The notes: generated from the sequence alone by a model not told the origin. A DNA stretch of 64,000 bases from Gymnorhina tibicen (GCA_013399875.1 VXAZ01000382.1:460150-524149), one strand, 5' to 3'; counted from the stretch's first letter, positions 12,801 through 24,762 are shown. A program made the numbers and translations.

Positions 12801-14352
12801 TTGCCTGATACCACCTGCATCCCAGGGGTCTCCAGCAGAGGGGCTGCCCCATGGGTAAGTTGTGACATTGGATGTGGCACCTCGAACACCTCTCCTCGCT
12901 CCGTTCCCTGCGGCAGAAGAGGTTTCGCTGCTGCCCGTGACCCCCAGCCCGCACAGCCCCGGCCCTCCCAGCACACGCGTTTGATCCGTGACAGGAGCGG
13001 GCACGTGGTCCTGTTCCTGTGGAAGGAGCCAAAGCAGAAGAGATGAAGTTCATGCTGGTTTCATGCCAACTTTATTGCTGCAGTGGGAGTAGAGATAGCG
13101 CCTGACTCAGCAGAAAGCCCAGTGTGGGAATCTATCACAAATTCTCAGATAAATCTGAACTCTGAGAGGCAGTTTGGATTGAATCAGCACTTTGCATCAC
13201 TTGCCTGTGGCATTGTGGATCCAATACCAAGAGTCTTAGTGCCAGATTTACTGCATTGATGAACCACAACCTCAGCTTCTGTCCAACAGGGCAAAACCAA
13301 GGGGGAAAGGCTTTATTTCAAGCACCTATGAAATATTTAGAGACAAGAAAGAACATTTGGATGGGAGAAAAGAACAAAAAGAAACAAGGAGGCTGATGGC
13401 ATCTTCTAAAGCCTCTGAGATGTGATTTCTGAATAATTCAGTGCTGTAGTGACCAGCAGCAGAGCTACAGCTCTGAAGCCAGAACAAGATTTCATTACAC
13501 CCTAATAACGTGTAGTCTTTAGGCTGCAATATTCATCAGATCAATGCTTGTATTTCTACCAGGACACTGTACATTTGTTTTGCTACCCCTCTAGTATCTC
13601 CGGAGAGTCTGTGGTTTTACACAAATAGAGCCAGCCCAGTGACTCTGTTATCATAATGAATTTTTCTGAAACAGACATACAGCAGTCAGAAAATTGCAAA
13701 GCACACTTTTAGCCAGCATGGTTTCTAGCACTTTTAATAAATGTTTGAAAGAAACTAACCGCCCAGAAAGCCAGAAATTGTGTTTATCCCCTGCCTGCAA
13801 GGATCTGCCTACTCTTTAGATAACCAGTTCCTTCAAATTACTAATACACAGTTTTAAGAGCAAGAAAGGCTCCCAGTACCTGCAATTCAACAGTTGGAAA
13901 TCAGCTATAATTTGCATTAAAAATAAAGCCAGTCGTGCCCTATAGCTTGGACATGGCAAGCTGCAAAATAAGATACACTAACTACCTACCCAGGCTTATG
14001 GAACGGCGCTCCCACGGCATCCAGCACTCCAATTAAAAGTGTGTCAGCACTTCTTAGGAAACTCGATTTCTGAGGGCTTTCTACCAGCTGCTTAAGTTCA
14101 TGTAGCATAAATGTTCACAGTCCAGCAGCAAAGATATTATGTGCAAATTGCCCCTGCTGCGGAGGAAATAAGCCCGGAGAACCAAAAGCTGAAAAATACA
14201 TTAAAATGTGCAATACCTGTGTTATTTATATACCTCCAGTCTCATCTATACATCCTGCAGCAAGTTCTCTGTGATGAGGAGCATGTAGGGGCCCCAGAGA
14301 CTAATGTGGATCCCACGCAGCAGCTAAATGTGGGCTGAGCTGATGCTGGACA
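9891..14352. other. Single-copy non-coding DNA
   Basis: No exon is recognised in these 4.5 kb. The section 9900-10270 is AT-rich, and 12600-13050 is locally GC-richer with overlapping short open frames on both strands, typical of chance frames. A 140-codon plus frame (10270-10692) and a 120-codon minus frame (10544-10906) overlap each other and show no domain. Confidence 0.5.
11802..11818 (+). repeat. (CAG)5 microsatellite
   Basis: Five CAG units in a row. It is short, lies in no recognisable coding frame and has no flanking exon signals. Confidence 0.8.
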
Positions 14353-14499
14353 ATAGAATCATAGAGTCCCAGAATGGTTTGGGTTGGAAGGAACATCAAA
14401 TCTCATCTGGTTCCACCCCCTGCCATGGGCAGGGACACCTTCCACCAGATCAGGTTGCTCCAAGCCCTGTCCAACCTGGCCTTGGACACTTCCAGGGCT
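14353..14499 (-). mobile_element. CR1 LINE, 3'-end fragment
   Basis: The complement of a CR1 tail starts with ATAGAATCATAGAGTCCC, then AGAATGGTTTGGGTTGGAAG, CCCCCTGCCATGGGCAGGGA, AGGTTGCTCCAAGCCCTGTC and CTTGGACACTTCCAGG. It is truncated there at its 5' side. Its good match to the general CR1 3' pattern suggests a fairly young insertion. Confidence 0.92.
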
Positions 14500-16578
14500 G
14501 AGGAATAAAGGATGTAGCACAAATGCTTCTTCAACTTCCAGCAATAGGACACCAGCAGCACCTCGGACCCCCAAACCCTCTAAGAGGCTTTAGACAGGGC
14601 TGAAATTCCTGCTCATTCTCTCCCTCTGGTACCATGCAGAGGAAAACTCTGTGCAAGGAGCCAGGTAAACTCTTCAGACCAAGACATGGCTCCTATAGAT
14701 TTTGGGCTGTGGCACATCAGTCCATTTAGGAGGCAGATGAAGAACATTTTTATCTTTGTGCTTTTCTTAATCAGAAAAATTTGACCACAAATAAAAAGTC
14801 AGTAAAAATAGTTAGTGAGGCTGCAAAAGAAAAGAAAAAAATTAAGCCAAAACAGACTCAAACAAGTAATTTAGGTCCAAAATGTAACCTACTGTGTAGG
14901 ACTTTATATTTCATGTGATGGTCAGTGTGCTCTTTATTCAAAAATATCTCCTTTTTCCTTTTTTTATTCTCTTTGTGCCCGATGAATTTTCCCAAAAACA
15001 AAACATTGCCTGCTGGTTCAAACAGAAAACACAATTTAAACATTTTTCCTTTGCTCTGTCACCAAACCCTGGTGGGATCACACATGGCGCAGATGCTCCG
15101 CGAAGTTAAAACACCACCAGATCATCAATCTGAGCAGCTCCAGCAATCCGAGTTACGTTTCATTTGGTAATCAACAGCAAGATGTGAAATCCTTCTCCCT
15201 CTCGTGCCACACACTGTGCTGTGGCTTCACCCAGCTGAGCCAAAGCCAAAGCACATCCCGGCGTGCCAGCGGAACACGGGCGAGAGGGATGCAGGATACA
15301 CACCAGGTGGGCGTGTGGACAGCAGTATCCCTGAAGGTGGGAGGTATTTCTGACCTGGAGCAGGTGAGATGCCAGATTTTATCTGTCTGTTCCCACTCAA
15401 AGCACAATATAAGTTACTGGTGAATGTGTGGCAGTAGCCTTTATTCCCCCCACTGCCTAAATCTCTTCCTCTAAAGCAGCTTCAGCTGTGTTGAGGAATA
15501 ACACTCTAATCCTTTCCTACAAAATTATTATTCACACTATGAATAATAACTGCACTCTGTGGCTGTCCCTCAGAATCCTGGAAGTATCAAATTATTCATA
15601 AAGACAGGGTTAATATGGTTCTCACTGCACTGTGGCAGCCAAGCTCAGGGGAGAAAGCACTAACTGCTCTTTGCATGGAGGTGACCCAGCTGATGCTCTT
15701 TAAAGTGTTACTGTTTTAACCTGTGAAGTCTGACTGTTGCCATTGATTTCATCCCAAACTTGCCAAATTCTACTAAAATGAGAGTCAGTGTGAGCTTCTG
15801 GCTCAGGGCTGGGAACGGGAACACCTGGTTTATAGGGCTGTACCTGCCACGGCTGTGCGGGTCACTGCGACAGTCCCTTCCCAGGATCTCACCAACTGGA
15901 ATATTTGGGAGGGACGAGTCCTCCTGCAAAAGACCAGGGAAGATGAAGGCAGAGGCTGCTTCGGGGATGCCATTACTGTTATTCTGCCAGTCAATTGCAA
16001 TTAGGAGTGATTAGTTCTGCCTGGTGCAAATGACTCTGGAACAGGAGGGCACCGATCTACATCAAACACCCCAATCCAGCGCCTTTATCATCACAGGAAT
16101 CTTGTCACAGACATCAGAGGGCTCGGGACACGCCCGGTCACATTCAGACTCCTCATCTTTGTGCAGATGTACATATTTTATTACTTAAGACTAGGAACAG
16201 TTAAATGTTTATTTAAGGCACGAAAGAGATCTCATTATCACTCTGTTTTATAACACTGTATCCATAATGCTTCTCTTTATGGCTCATTCCCTGGAATGAA
16301 CTGGTTTGCAAATGAGAAACAGACATTCAGGGGTTTTGGGCACAAATGACAATCCTGACTCATTGCTTCTTAGCTGAGCCCAAGCCTTTTCCATGGGTTT
16401 TGTAGAGCTGTGCAGAATCGGATTAAAACCTTTTCACTTGAAGAAGTGCTGCTGACGGTCACTGTGACTTCAGCTGCCAAAGGGTCACCCTGGCTTTTGG
16501 GTATTTAAGAACCTTCCTGGTTCCATTATGTATAAAATCAGACCCATTTCAGAGGTGCAATGTAGCACAAAAGTGCTC
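14500..16578. other. Single-copy non-coding DNA
   Basis: Ordinary mixed sequence with no gene or repeat tail recognised. Open frames of up to about 84 codons overlap on both strands. Confidence 0.5.
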
Positions 16579-16625
16579 TATTTTATTATATATAATATAA
16601 TATAATATATAATATATATATTATA
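16579..16625. repeat. AT-only microsatellite (TATAA/TA units)
   Basis: About 47 bases of A and T only, made of TATAATA and TATA units and ending in a TATATATTATA run. It lies about 20 bases after a CACAAAAGTGCTC block. It could mimic TATA boxes but is a simple repeat. Confidence 0.85.
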
Positions 16626-17766
16626 CAGTTAGAGGACGCGGGTCCTGATTTTATTTGAAATTGCAATTGGTGCAGAAATAAGGCTTCTAACACCCTTACC
16701 TTTTGGCAAAGCTGTTGACAATGCTATTTATTAAATCTGGTGCTTTCCTGCTACTAAAACCTACTGTTTTCAGCTGAAGTATAAAAACTCCTAAATTCTC
16801 TTTATGCTAATTTATTTATACGAGCTGTGTACGCATTAGCCCTGCAATGAGACTATTAGTAACACACCAACTAGGCTATCTCTACTTTGAATGTTTAAAT
16901 ATTCAGTTCCAAATGATGCTCAAAGATTTAAAGCTCAAAACATATTCGGTGCTTTTCATCATAAAAACTCTTTTGCACTGATGATTTTACAGAGCTTTGC
17001 TTGTATGCAGGCACTTAGTGGAAGACCAATTGCACAACCTTTTTCCCCTTACAAGCATTCCCGAGGCTAAATAAGACTTTACCAGCAACAACAACACCCA
17101 TCAGTTATCTATGCTGTAGTGTAAACAATGAAATTCTTATTATGTACTCAGAATTCACAGAGCCATTTCCATGGTAACTCTGTTTTCATGTCATATCTTT
17201 AATGAATAGGTAATGAAAGAAATGCTGCATTTACAACTTCATTACTAGTAAAAAAAAAATACAGCAGTAAATTTGAATTATAGTAGCTGTCATTTTTAGA
17301 ACATGCTGAAGATCATGCAGGAATTTCAAGCCTGTCATTCTGAAGTGACAAAGTAAACACAAGCAGAAAAATATACCAGGCACTCTTGTTTTTAATTCCA
17401 CTCGTCTGTTTGTTCTGCTATTCATAATTTTCCTGATACAGAGTAAAAGCTTAAATAATAAGACAAGGTCACGGTGGGATGATGGGGCAGGCACAGCTGG
17501 AGACAAGTTGTGCACTTGTGAGCACGTGCACCAGCGCTAGTGAATTTTAACGGCTTGATCCATCATATTTTAATTACATAAATCACTGAAGTGCTGACTT
17601 CTATAGGTATTACTTTCTGGAGAGATACAAAATGCATCACGGGCTGGAGATGATGTTTACCTGTGGGAAAGGACTGGAAAGCGATTTTGACTGGTGCGAG
17701 AGACAGGGAGGGAGATAATCAGAGCCGGGCAGGTAGAGCCAGGCAGAGGAAGACTGCAGCATAACC
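16626..17766. other. AT-rich single-copy DNA
   Basis: No gene is recognised. Composition is AT-rich to about 17600, then becomes more GC-rich towards the assembly gap. Confidence 0.5.
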
Positions 17767-17776
17767 NNNNNNNNNN
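17767..17776. other. Assembly gap (10 N)
   Basis: Ten undetermined bases, immediately followed by a C-rich run. Any open frame crossing this point is an artefact. Confidence 0.98.
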
Positions 17777-17798
17777 CCCCGCCCCCCCCCCCCCCCCC
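17777..17798 (+). repeat. Poly-C tract beside the gap
   Basis: Four C, one G, then seventeen C. The complementary strand is a long G run able to form G-quadruplexes, which explains the sequencing failure next to it. The true tract length is unknown. Confidence 0.9.
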
Positions 17799-20700
17799 GA
17801 CACTGTAACCACTCCACCGAGTTACAACACGGAGTAAATCAATGAGCCCATCCAGCAGGAGCTGCCAGCTCGACAGGCTGGGGATGCAGGTCTGGCTCAC
17901 GGGAACATGCCACTATTGGAATGCGAGGCACGGAGCCAAGGAACTTTCCGTGTTTAACATCTCTGCAGGCACAGAGGCTGAACCTTTCCACTGCCCCTCC
18001 TCAGCAAGAGCAGAGCTGCAGCATGTTTGAGAAAGGTGCTGAAATCTCCCTTCTCGTGAGCGTGCAAAAGGTGCAGCAGGGCGGGAGCGAGTTCCAAGCA
18101 TGTCCATGCCACACCAGCATCCTCCTCCCATCACAGGGGAGCAACCCCGTGTCACAGCTCCACCACAAATCCCTAACATATCCTTTACTACATCTCCCAT
18201 TTCTTATTTCACGTGTGAATACCCAGGAATCTGTGTCCATTAAAAGGTTCAGAGCCTGTAGAGCGAACAAGAACCCCCAGAAAGTGCCAGAATCTGGTTT
18301 GGAACTCAGTGGCCTTGATTGGCTCATGGACACTGGGGCTGGTCTGGGCACAGTAAACACACACAAAACCCAAAATAGGGTTATGGAACAGCAGTCCCAA
18401 GAGCAGCCTAGCAGCATGGGGAGGTAGTCAGGTGAATTGGTGCTCAGACACTAAAGGTTTTCTTTTATTCAGATCCAGATAATTTAAAATGAAGTCTTCC
18501 CAATGGGGACAGAATAACCAAGTGTATTAAACACTGTTGCTGTTTGGGAGCTGCTGGGAAGGTGGTGTGTGCATTTTTGGGATGTGTGTTTGTCTGCAAA
18601 GAAGATTTGTTAGTTCTCGAAAGCGGTGATTTGGGAGGAACTACCATTGGTACAAAGTCGTTATAGATGGAGGCCAGAGATGTTGCAGAGATTAAACTCG
18701 TTACAGGAATATTTTATAGCCCACCTGACCAAAACTGAACAACTGGACTGTGAAATGATTGAGCAAATAAAAAAAAGCAGTAAAAACGCTGCAGTGATAG
18801 AAATGGAAGATTTTTAACTACCAGAGCATGGGCTGGAGTCCATTAAGCACTTGAAATAAGGCTGGAGGTGTGTGAGAATGTGTGGCTCACTGGATTTGTT
18901 TTTTAAGAACTCATTAAATGCCCCAGCAGTCTTTACCCGGGTATTAAATAACAGGCAATAAATACATCTGCCCCAGCACTACTGAACTGGGCATTATTAA
19001 GAGTTGGATGTAAAGGACTGTATACATGAACTGCACAAAAAAAACCCCCCTATCCTAAGTGTGCATCACCCAGGAACATTTCTGGGCCCCATCTCCAGGT
19101 CCCTTCTCCATAACTATTGGTACACACGGACCAGGGTCTCTTTTAGCATCTCTCTGTTGGGAGCTGCTGACCTGGGAGAGGCCTTAACACAGGGGATGAA
19201 GGTGGAGATGGAGGACACCAATAACAGTTACAGAGACAACGAAGCAAATGTGAAGGAAGTTTTTCATTTAATTATCTTTTGAGTCATTTTCACCGCTTAC
19301 ATAAACATTCCACACCCACTGTGGATGTTTCTCATCTCAGGATTTGCCAGGAAAAAGAAAGAGAGAGAACTCTACTGAGATACTGGCATTGTTTTGAGGC
19401 AATAGGATGAGGAATGGTGACAGGAGGATTCAGGAGCTGTTCTGCAAGACTGATGCTGAAAAAATGGTCGCAGTTCATGACCAGTCTTCCAGCTCATCAC
19501 CTCCAGTATTTTGGAAAACCTTTACCAGCTAAATTTTCGGTTCTGCCTAGCAAACAACTGCTTTTATATGCTTGAATTCCCAGTGACTCATCATTACAGA
19601 TTTGTGGAACTCGGGAAAACTGTTGATGCTTCACCCTTAGAAAATTATGCTATCTTTTTTTTTTTTAGCCAAGATGTAAATTAAAATTGACTTGATGTAA
19701 ACTGTCAATCTCATTTAAATCCCTAATCCCTACTGAGATCTGTGGAACAGAGCTATTGTCACCTGGAAGGTAGGGAAACATTTGGAGTTATTAGAGGTGG
19801 AGGTATTTTATACATCTGTGAGATATACAAGGCTCTCAGCATGTGTTACTGCTTCCCTGTGACGTCTGGCAAATGTTGCAGGCACCACTCCTAATTAAGG
19901 CTTAAAAATAAAGAAAGAAAAGAGAAAACTGGGAGGTTTTGAGGGCACACTACACTCTGTGTTAGTGTGGGACCAGGACCTGTCCTGTCTCGGGATGCGC
20001 AGGAATGGCTGCATCTCCAGCACTGCAGCCTTGGGAACGGTCTGGATGCAGGAGGTGTTTTTTGGGGTTGACGAAAAGCCCTGGAAGGTGCATATTCCCT
20101 ATGCTGCCCTTATGTGGGTGGCCTTGCTGCCTTCTCTCTGCCTTTGGGATTGAATGACCAGTCCTGTAATCAGTGCCCTCTCCACAGTCACTTCAGACCG
20201 ATACCCCTGAGACCTGGGGAATGTTCCCATTCATTCCCTGCACGTCCCTGCAGCACTGCCAGCAAGTGATGGGATTTTGTGGCACAGGAAGGGGTCAAAA
20301 TCCACTACTCAAAGAGTAACGGGAACGTTGGGGTGGGATGAAGCTGTTAAATCTCTGCTCAACACCAAATAATCTGATAAAGCAACATCTTATAAACCAT
20401 TATATTTCTGCCTCCTGTTTTTCTTGCTGAGAGGCCCATCAGGATCTGAGAGCTGGGAATCCAACTGTGATCAAAAAATTTATAAATGTTCACTTTACAC
20501 CCATTTGGTTTTGTGTCAACATTGTCCATGAGCTCTTTTTCCCTCTCTCGTGTGCATTCCCTCAGCATTTATCAGTGAATGATCAGATCATATCTCAGCA
20601 TTTATTTTGCTGACCTAAATGGTCCAGGTTCTCGTGTCCTCTTGAGCAGGATCAGAGTCACAGCTGGCAGTACAGCAGATGCAGCAGGATGGCCACACAC

Positions 20701-20924
20701 AGGAATATATCACTAGAACTGCTCCAAATACCTTCCCGGCATCACATCGTGGCTCAAAATCCTCTGGGACTGCTGAGCATGGCTCAGTTGTTCCTCCATC
20801 AATGTACCCCTAACCTGTGAGCCTCAGCTTATCCCAGAAATCATCCCTGCTTGTCCCAAAGGGCAGATGCTCCATCTTATCCTTTCCTGCTATTCCAGTC
20901 CCAAATTCCATGTAGGCAGCATAG
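17799..20924. other. Single-copy non-coding DNA
   Basis: No exon is recognised. A 168-codon plus frame (17921-18427) and a 138-codon minus frame (18001-18417) overlap each other almost completely, so at most one could be real, and neither resembles a known protein. A-runs and T-runs occur near 19040 and 19655. Confidence 0.5.
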
Positions 20925-21325
20925 CGAGCTCTTGTCCTGATGGTGTTTTTAATTTTGTGCTATCTCCAAACTCAGTTAGCACGGTCCTCCTCCCCGGGGC
21001 CATTCCCTGGAATATTGCACAAGATAGTGTCAGGACCAGTCTTTGGGGAACGCTGCGGGTAACCTCCTTCTAACACGATGTCTTCCCTGTTAATGCAATC
21101 TGTTTTCATTTCCACCTGTGGCTCGTTCCTTATCAACCTCTCTGGTTTTCTACTAATCTCCACTGCCTCCACGTTCCCTGATAATTTCCCATGTGGGGCT
21201 ATATCAAACGCTTCGCTGAAGTCCATAAAGATGAGACCTAGTGCATTTTCTTTGTCAAGAAAATCAGTTATCCTATCAGAGAAAGAGATCAGGCTAGCGT
21301 GGCGTGTGATAGCATTGGACAAAAA
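20925..21325 (-). pseudogene. Remnant of a CR1-clade LINE reverse transcriptase
   Basis: On the minus strand, 21322 down to 20972 reads open for 116 codons and contains a LINE RT signature. The stretch ASLISFSDRITDFLDKENAL is followed by LIFMDFSEAFDIAPH, the palm motif A region with its catalytic Asp (family pattern YLDFSKAFDTVSH). Further on, PQRSPKTGPDTILCNIP corresponds to the family PQGSVLGPxLFNIF motif. After a one-base frame change the DNA at 20951-20979 reads LTEFGDSTKL, matching FADDTKL with the second catalytic Asp replaced by Ser. The interval between motif A and PQRS is about 45 residues, against about 75 in intact CR1, so there are internal deletions. The fragment is dead as an enzyme. 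I infer CR1 or a close relative. No 3' tail is attached, so it is an old internal piece. Confidence 0.78.
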
Positions 21326-21715
21326 AGAAGCATGTTATTCTGCTTTCCATTTATATCCTCTTCTGCAAATTATTTAATTAAAGTTTCACATGCTGGTTTT
21401 CCTCCAAATACCATCTGAAGCCTGTACAGTGTTGAGATCAGAAAATGAGGTTTTGGCTGTTGAGAACCTTGTCCATCCCCTTGTCCCCTCATTCCTGTCT
21501 CCAGCTGGACAGATGTATTAACCCTTCCTAATCTGAGCCCACTGAGCACCTTGAATCTTGTTTCCACTTGAGACCAGACAAATTCTCACACTGTGATTCC
21601 TGTAGCCATCCAGCCTCTGCCCCACACTTTTCTTGAAAACCAAGACACAGACACTCATTTATGGGGTCAAACCTTGATTATTTTTACACCCTCTCTGCAT
21701 AGTCCTTATTTCTTG
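21326..21715. other. Spacer between RT remnant and CR1 tail
   Basis: No further LINE motif is readable here, and no gene or RNA is recognised. Confidence 0.5.
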
Positions 21716-21778
21716 TGACTTGATGATGCTTCTGAGTGCCTTCCAACTCAGATTATTCTGTGATTCTGTGATTCTGTC
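21716..21778 (+). mobile_element. Short CR1 or SINE 3' tail
   Basis: The sequence GACTTGATGATGCTTCTGAG, GTGCCTTCCAACTCAG, then ATTATTCTGTGATTCTGTGATTCTG is a CR1-type 3' end in sense orientation. It resembles the tail of the SINE at 5785-5925 (GGACTTGATGGTCCTTG...). No tRNA-like head is visible upstream, so it is either a severely 5'-truncated CR1 or a headless SINE. Confidence 0.85.
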
Positions 21779-24226
21779 TTCTCACCCCTGGGAAGCCTTG
21801 GTATCTCCTATAATGTTCCTTGCAAAGTCTATTTTGGCTGAGTTTTTTTCACTTGCTTTGTCCCTACATTTTCTGAATTCCTTCAAGCACCTAACTATAT
21901 TTCTAGGACCCAACATTTGTAAAAAAACCCCGGGTTATGCAGCCTCTGTCTGTGCATCTGTTCCCATCTACAAAGCAGCTCAGTTCATTCATTTCTAAAA
22001 CCATCTGCCTCATCTGATAAGCCCCTGCCACGTACAAGGGGGAGTTGAATTGGCCTCTGTGCCTGCTATCACAAAACTGAACAGGAATAAGGGGTGCAGG
22101 AACAGGACCACAGCCCTAACACAGGTTCTGCTGCTTGCCCGAGGTGCCAGGGACTTTCCCTACCTTTTTAAGACAGTTTTAGTACTATTTTTGAGATGGA
22201 TCCATCGAGTCAGACAGTAATTTACTTGGGTTTTATGCAAGTTCCGAACAGCTCTTCCTGAAATCCATTGTATTGATGAAACTCACAAGGCAGTTCAGTT
22301 AAAAAAAGCAGTATTTGCACTCTAAGTTTCAATACGGGGATGAAGTAGCATTAGGAAAAGAAAAGGAAGGAAAAAAGGAATTAGCTCATCCACCCAAACA
22401 CTGTAATACTACAGCAAACATGGATCTGTCACTGCTGAGAACAAAATAATGAAGAGTAGCCAGGATTGCACAACTACAAAAGATTTCATTCTCTAATTGT
22501 CAAAAAGCATTAAAGATCAACCATTTATTGTGCAGGAGAAGGAGGGAGAACAGACTTCAGTGCCTCCCTTCACCAGAGGTTGTCCCTAATTGACATGCAT
22601 GGATTGCAACCAGAGGTTACTGAGCGAAATTTGTTTGCATTTATTAATCAAAAGGAGTCAAAGGCACACAAAGATATCATCAAGGCTCCCTTGTGCTTGG
22701 GGAGGCTGACAACTAAAATTCTTGATGAAGTGTTTGCAGAATGTTTGCAATCTGTTCACAGCCTTTTTACTTTGCAGGTGCAAACCTTTCTATCTGTTAC
22801 ATCAAAGAAACAATTGAAAATTAAACATAGTAAACATCTCCGTACAGGTTTTAATCTCCCATTTCTACAGGACAAAGGGAGTGCTATAATTAATTTCAAA
22901 GCAATGTTTGAGTTCTTTCAATATTCATTTGGGCACATTAGCATGTCATTAGCTATGTTTTAAACACTGATCCTTATTTCCTTCTCCCACACACCTTTCT
23001 TTTAGCCCTTTTGTTAAAAAAAATATAAAATGAAATAAATAAATGGGAAAGTTGTACTTCCTGGGAGATGTCTTTAATGCTAAAGCATCCATGCATTGAT
23101 AATTATCTTGCTCAATGAAATAGATTGGGGGAATAATGTATGGCTTTTGAGGTAAAGCAGAGGCAGCAGAAAATAGATGAAGAGAAATAATTCTTTTCAG
23201 TGATGTTAAGAACGTGCAGGGGCAAAGACACTCTCACCGAGTTTTGCTATCATGCCTCGTGAATAATGTATTTTATTATATCCATTGTGGTTATCTTTTA
23301 ATATGTTAATAACACTTCTAACACTCTTCCCCCCTTGTTCTTTTATGTAGTTTTAAAACTCTTTCTTTTATTAAGATGTAACAAATGGAGATGCAATCAA
23401 TAGATACTTATTATGTTGGTAACTAACTAGTAAAAGGATTTTCTTGTAAGTTTAATTTTAAACACAGATCTGTTTGAACAATGTCTACAGGGTAATTTCA
23501 GCCATCTATCTGCAGCATTTCCTGTAGCATTTCCGAGCTAACTCCTAATAACATCCTCCCCCTTAGGTATATTAATTTTATACATCCTGAACAGGAGATT
23601 GAACAGTCCTTAAACAGCCACGCAAGGTCACTGACACTAACAAAAATAGAACCTTTCATTGTGCTTTTATCAAGTCACGCTGGCGTTTATATTAGCCTGT
23701 GTGGGCCTGAACAGCACGGATATTTGCTGGAGTTTAATATACAATTGTTTTCAAGAACCATTCAGCTCAATTTGTATTGAAAATACTACTTGGGAAACAA
23801 TGAGCCTTTCAGACATTTTGGCTGTCTTTCAGCTAAAGCTATAATTTCAGCGTTTGGAGGGAGGTATGAAAAGTGCCATAAATGCACCCAGGCTGCCAAT
23901 CACAGGGGAAGGGCAGCAAACCCCAAACTGTCCGGTCCAGCAAGGATCCAAGACGTGCTTCTGCCGCCCCTCTCAGCCACAGCAACACCCCCCTGAAGTC
24001 CCTAGGCTGAGGATCCACCGGTGACCCACCCAGCCCCTGATGGGCCATGGATCACCCTGCACAAATCCGTTCCCTGGCCGTGCTCCAGCCTGGTACGGGG
24101 GCTGCCTCTCCTCCTGTGAATGCGGTGGCAATTCCCCCGAGGTCTCGTGCCAAGCTGGCAGGAAACACTCCCACATGTCTCCTCACCAATCTCCCTGCAC
24201 CGAGAACCACCCTGGGCTTTGAAACT
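21779..24226. other. Single-copy DNA with AT-rich, conserved-looking core
   Basis: No exon is recognised. The part 22500-23050 is AT-rich with homeobox-, SOX- and TCF-like words (see the candidate element at 22580-22965). The part 23900-24226 is GC-rich and leads into CR1. Short open frames there are on both strands and have no domain. Confidence 0.5.
22580..22965. promoter_or_regulatory. Candidate conserved non-coding element
   Basis: This AT-rich block contains several words typical of developmental enhancers: ACATCAAAG (TCF/LEF-like, about 22799), AACAATTG (SOX-like), TATAATTAATTT (homeodomain-like, about 22884), and CATTAGCATGTCATTAGC near 22937. The plus strand is also open for 127 codons, but in AT-rich DNA a frame that long is expected a few times per window by chance. 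I infer a possible enhancer; conservation cannot be tested here. Confidence 0.25.
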
Positions 24227-24361
24227 CCACAGAACCACAGAATGGTTTGGGTTGGAAGGGACCTTTAAAGATCATCTCGCCCCACCCCCTGCCATGGGCA
24301 GGGACACCTTCCACTAGCCCAGGTTGCTCCAAGCCCCATCCAACCCGGCCTTGGACACTTC
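24227..24361 (-). mobile_element. CR1 LINE, 3' part (left arm of inverted pair)
   Basis: The complement of a CR1 tail: CCACAGAACCACAGAATGG, TTTGGGTTGGAAGGGACC, AAGATCATCTCGCCCCACC, CTGCCATGGGCAGGGACACC and CTTGGACACTT. It stops at the junction with a second CR1 in the opposite direction. Confidence 0.92.
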
Positions 24362-24457
24362 TAGTGGAAAATGTCCCTGCCCATGGCGAGGGGTTGGATA
24401 TAGATGATCTTTAGGCTCCCTTCCAACCCAGGCTATTCTATGATTCTGTGATTCTGT
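24361..24457 (+). mobile_element. CR1 LINE, 3' end (right arm of inverted pair)
   Basis: A sense CR1 end starting at CTAGTGGAAAATGTCCCTGC, then CCATGGCGAGGGGTTGG, TAGATGATCTTTAGGC, and the tail CTATTCTATGATTCTGTGATTCTGT. It is the reverse complement of most of the preceding copy. Its left truncation point coincides with the end of that copy. Confidence 0.92.
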
Positions 24458-24490
24458 AAGGTCTCCCTGGAACCTTCTCCTCTTGAATGG
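24458..24490 (-). mobile_element. CR1 fragment, further 5' part of a minus-strand copy
   Basis: AAGGTCTCCCTGGAACCTTC followed by TCCTCTTG matches the complement of the CR1 block that reads GAAGGCTCCAGGGAGACCTT in sense orientation. That block lies several hundred bases upstream of the 3' tail in CR1. Its orientation matches the copy at 24227-24361, so both may belong to one minus-strand CR1 interrupted by the plus-strand copy, with the intervening part missing. Confidence 0.6.
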
Positions 24491-24762
24491 GGACCTTACA
24501 AAGCAGTGCAGGTTAGTGAGTTGGCAAATTTCCCTGGGGTAGTCAAAGAAAGAGGTGGGTATTTCATAATTACTTAATTACCTGAACATCTTCACTCTCA
24601 TCTCGGGCTTTTCAGCAAGAACAAGGAAATGCACACTAAAATGCTAATTAAGCCTGGATGGAACAAGAGGAGGGATTCAGTTGTCATCTGAACTGTAAGA
24701 ATATTGAACTCTCCGAGCCTGCCTGTTCGGCTCACAGGGAGGAAGGAGGGAATAAGTGTTTA

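Noticed and set aside
17637..17900. Minus-strand open frame crossing the gap
   Set aside because: It contains undetermined residues from the ten Ns and a poly-Gly run from the poly-C tract.
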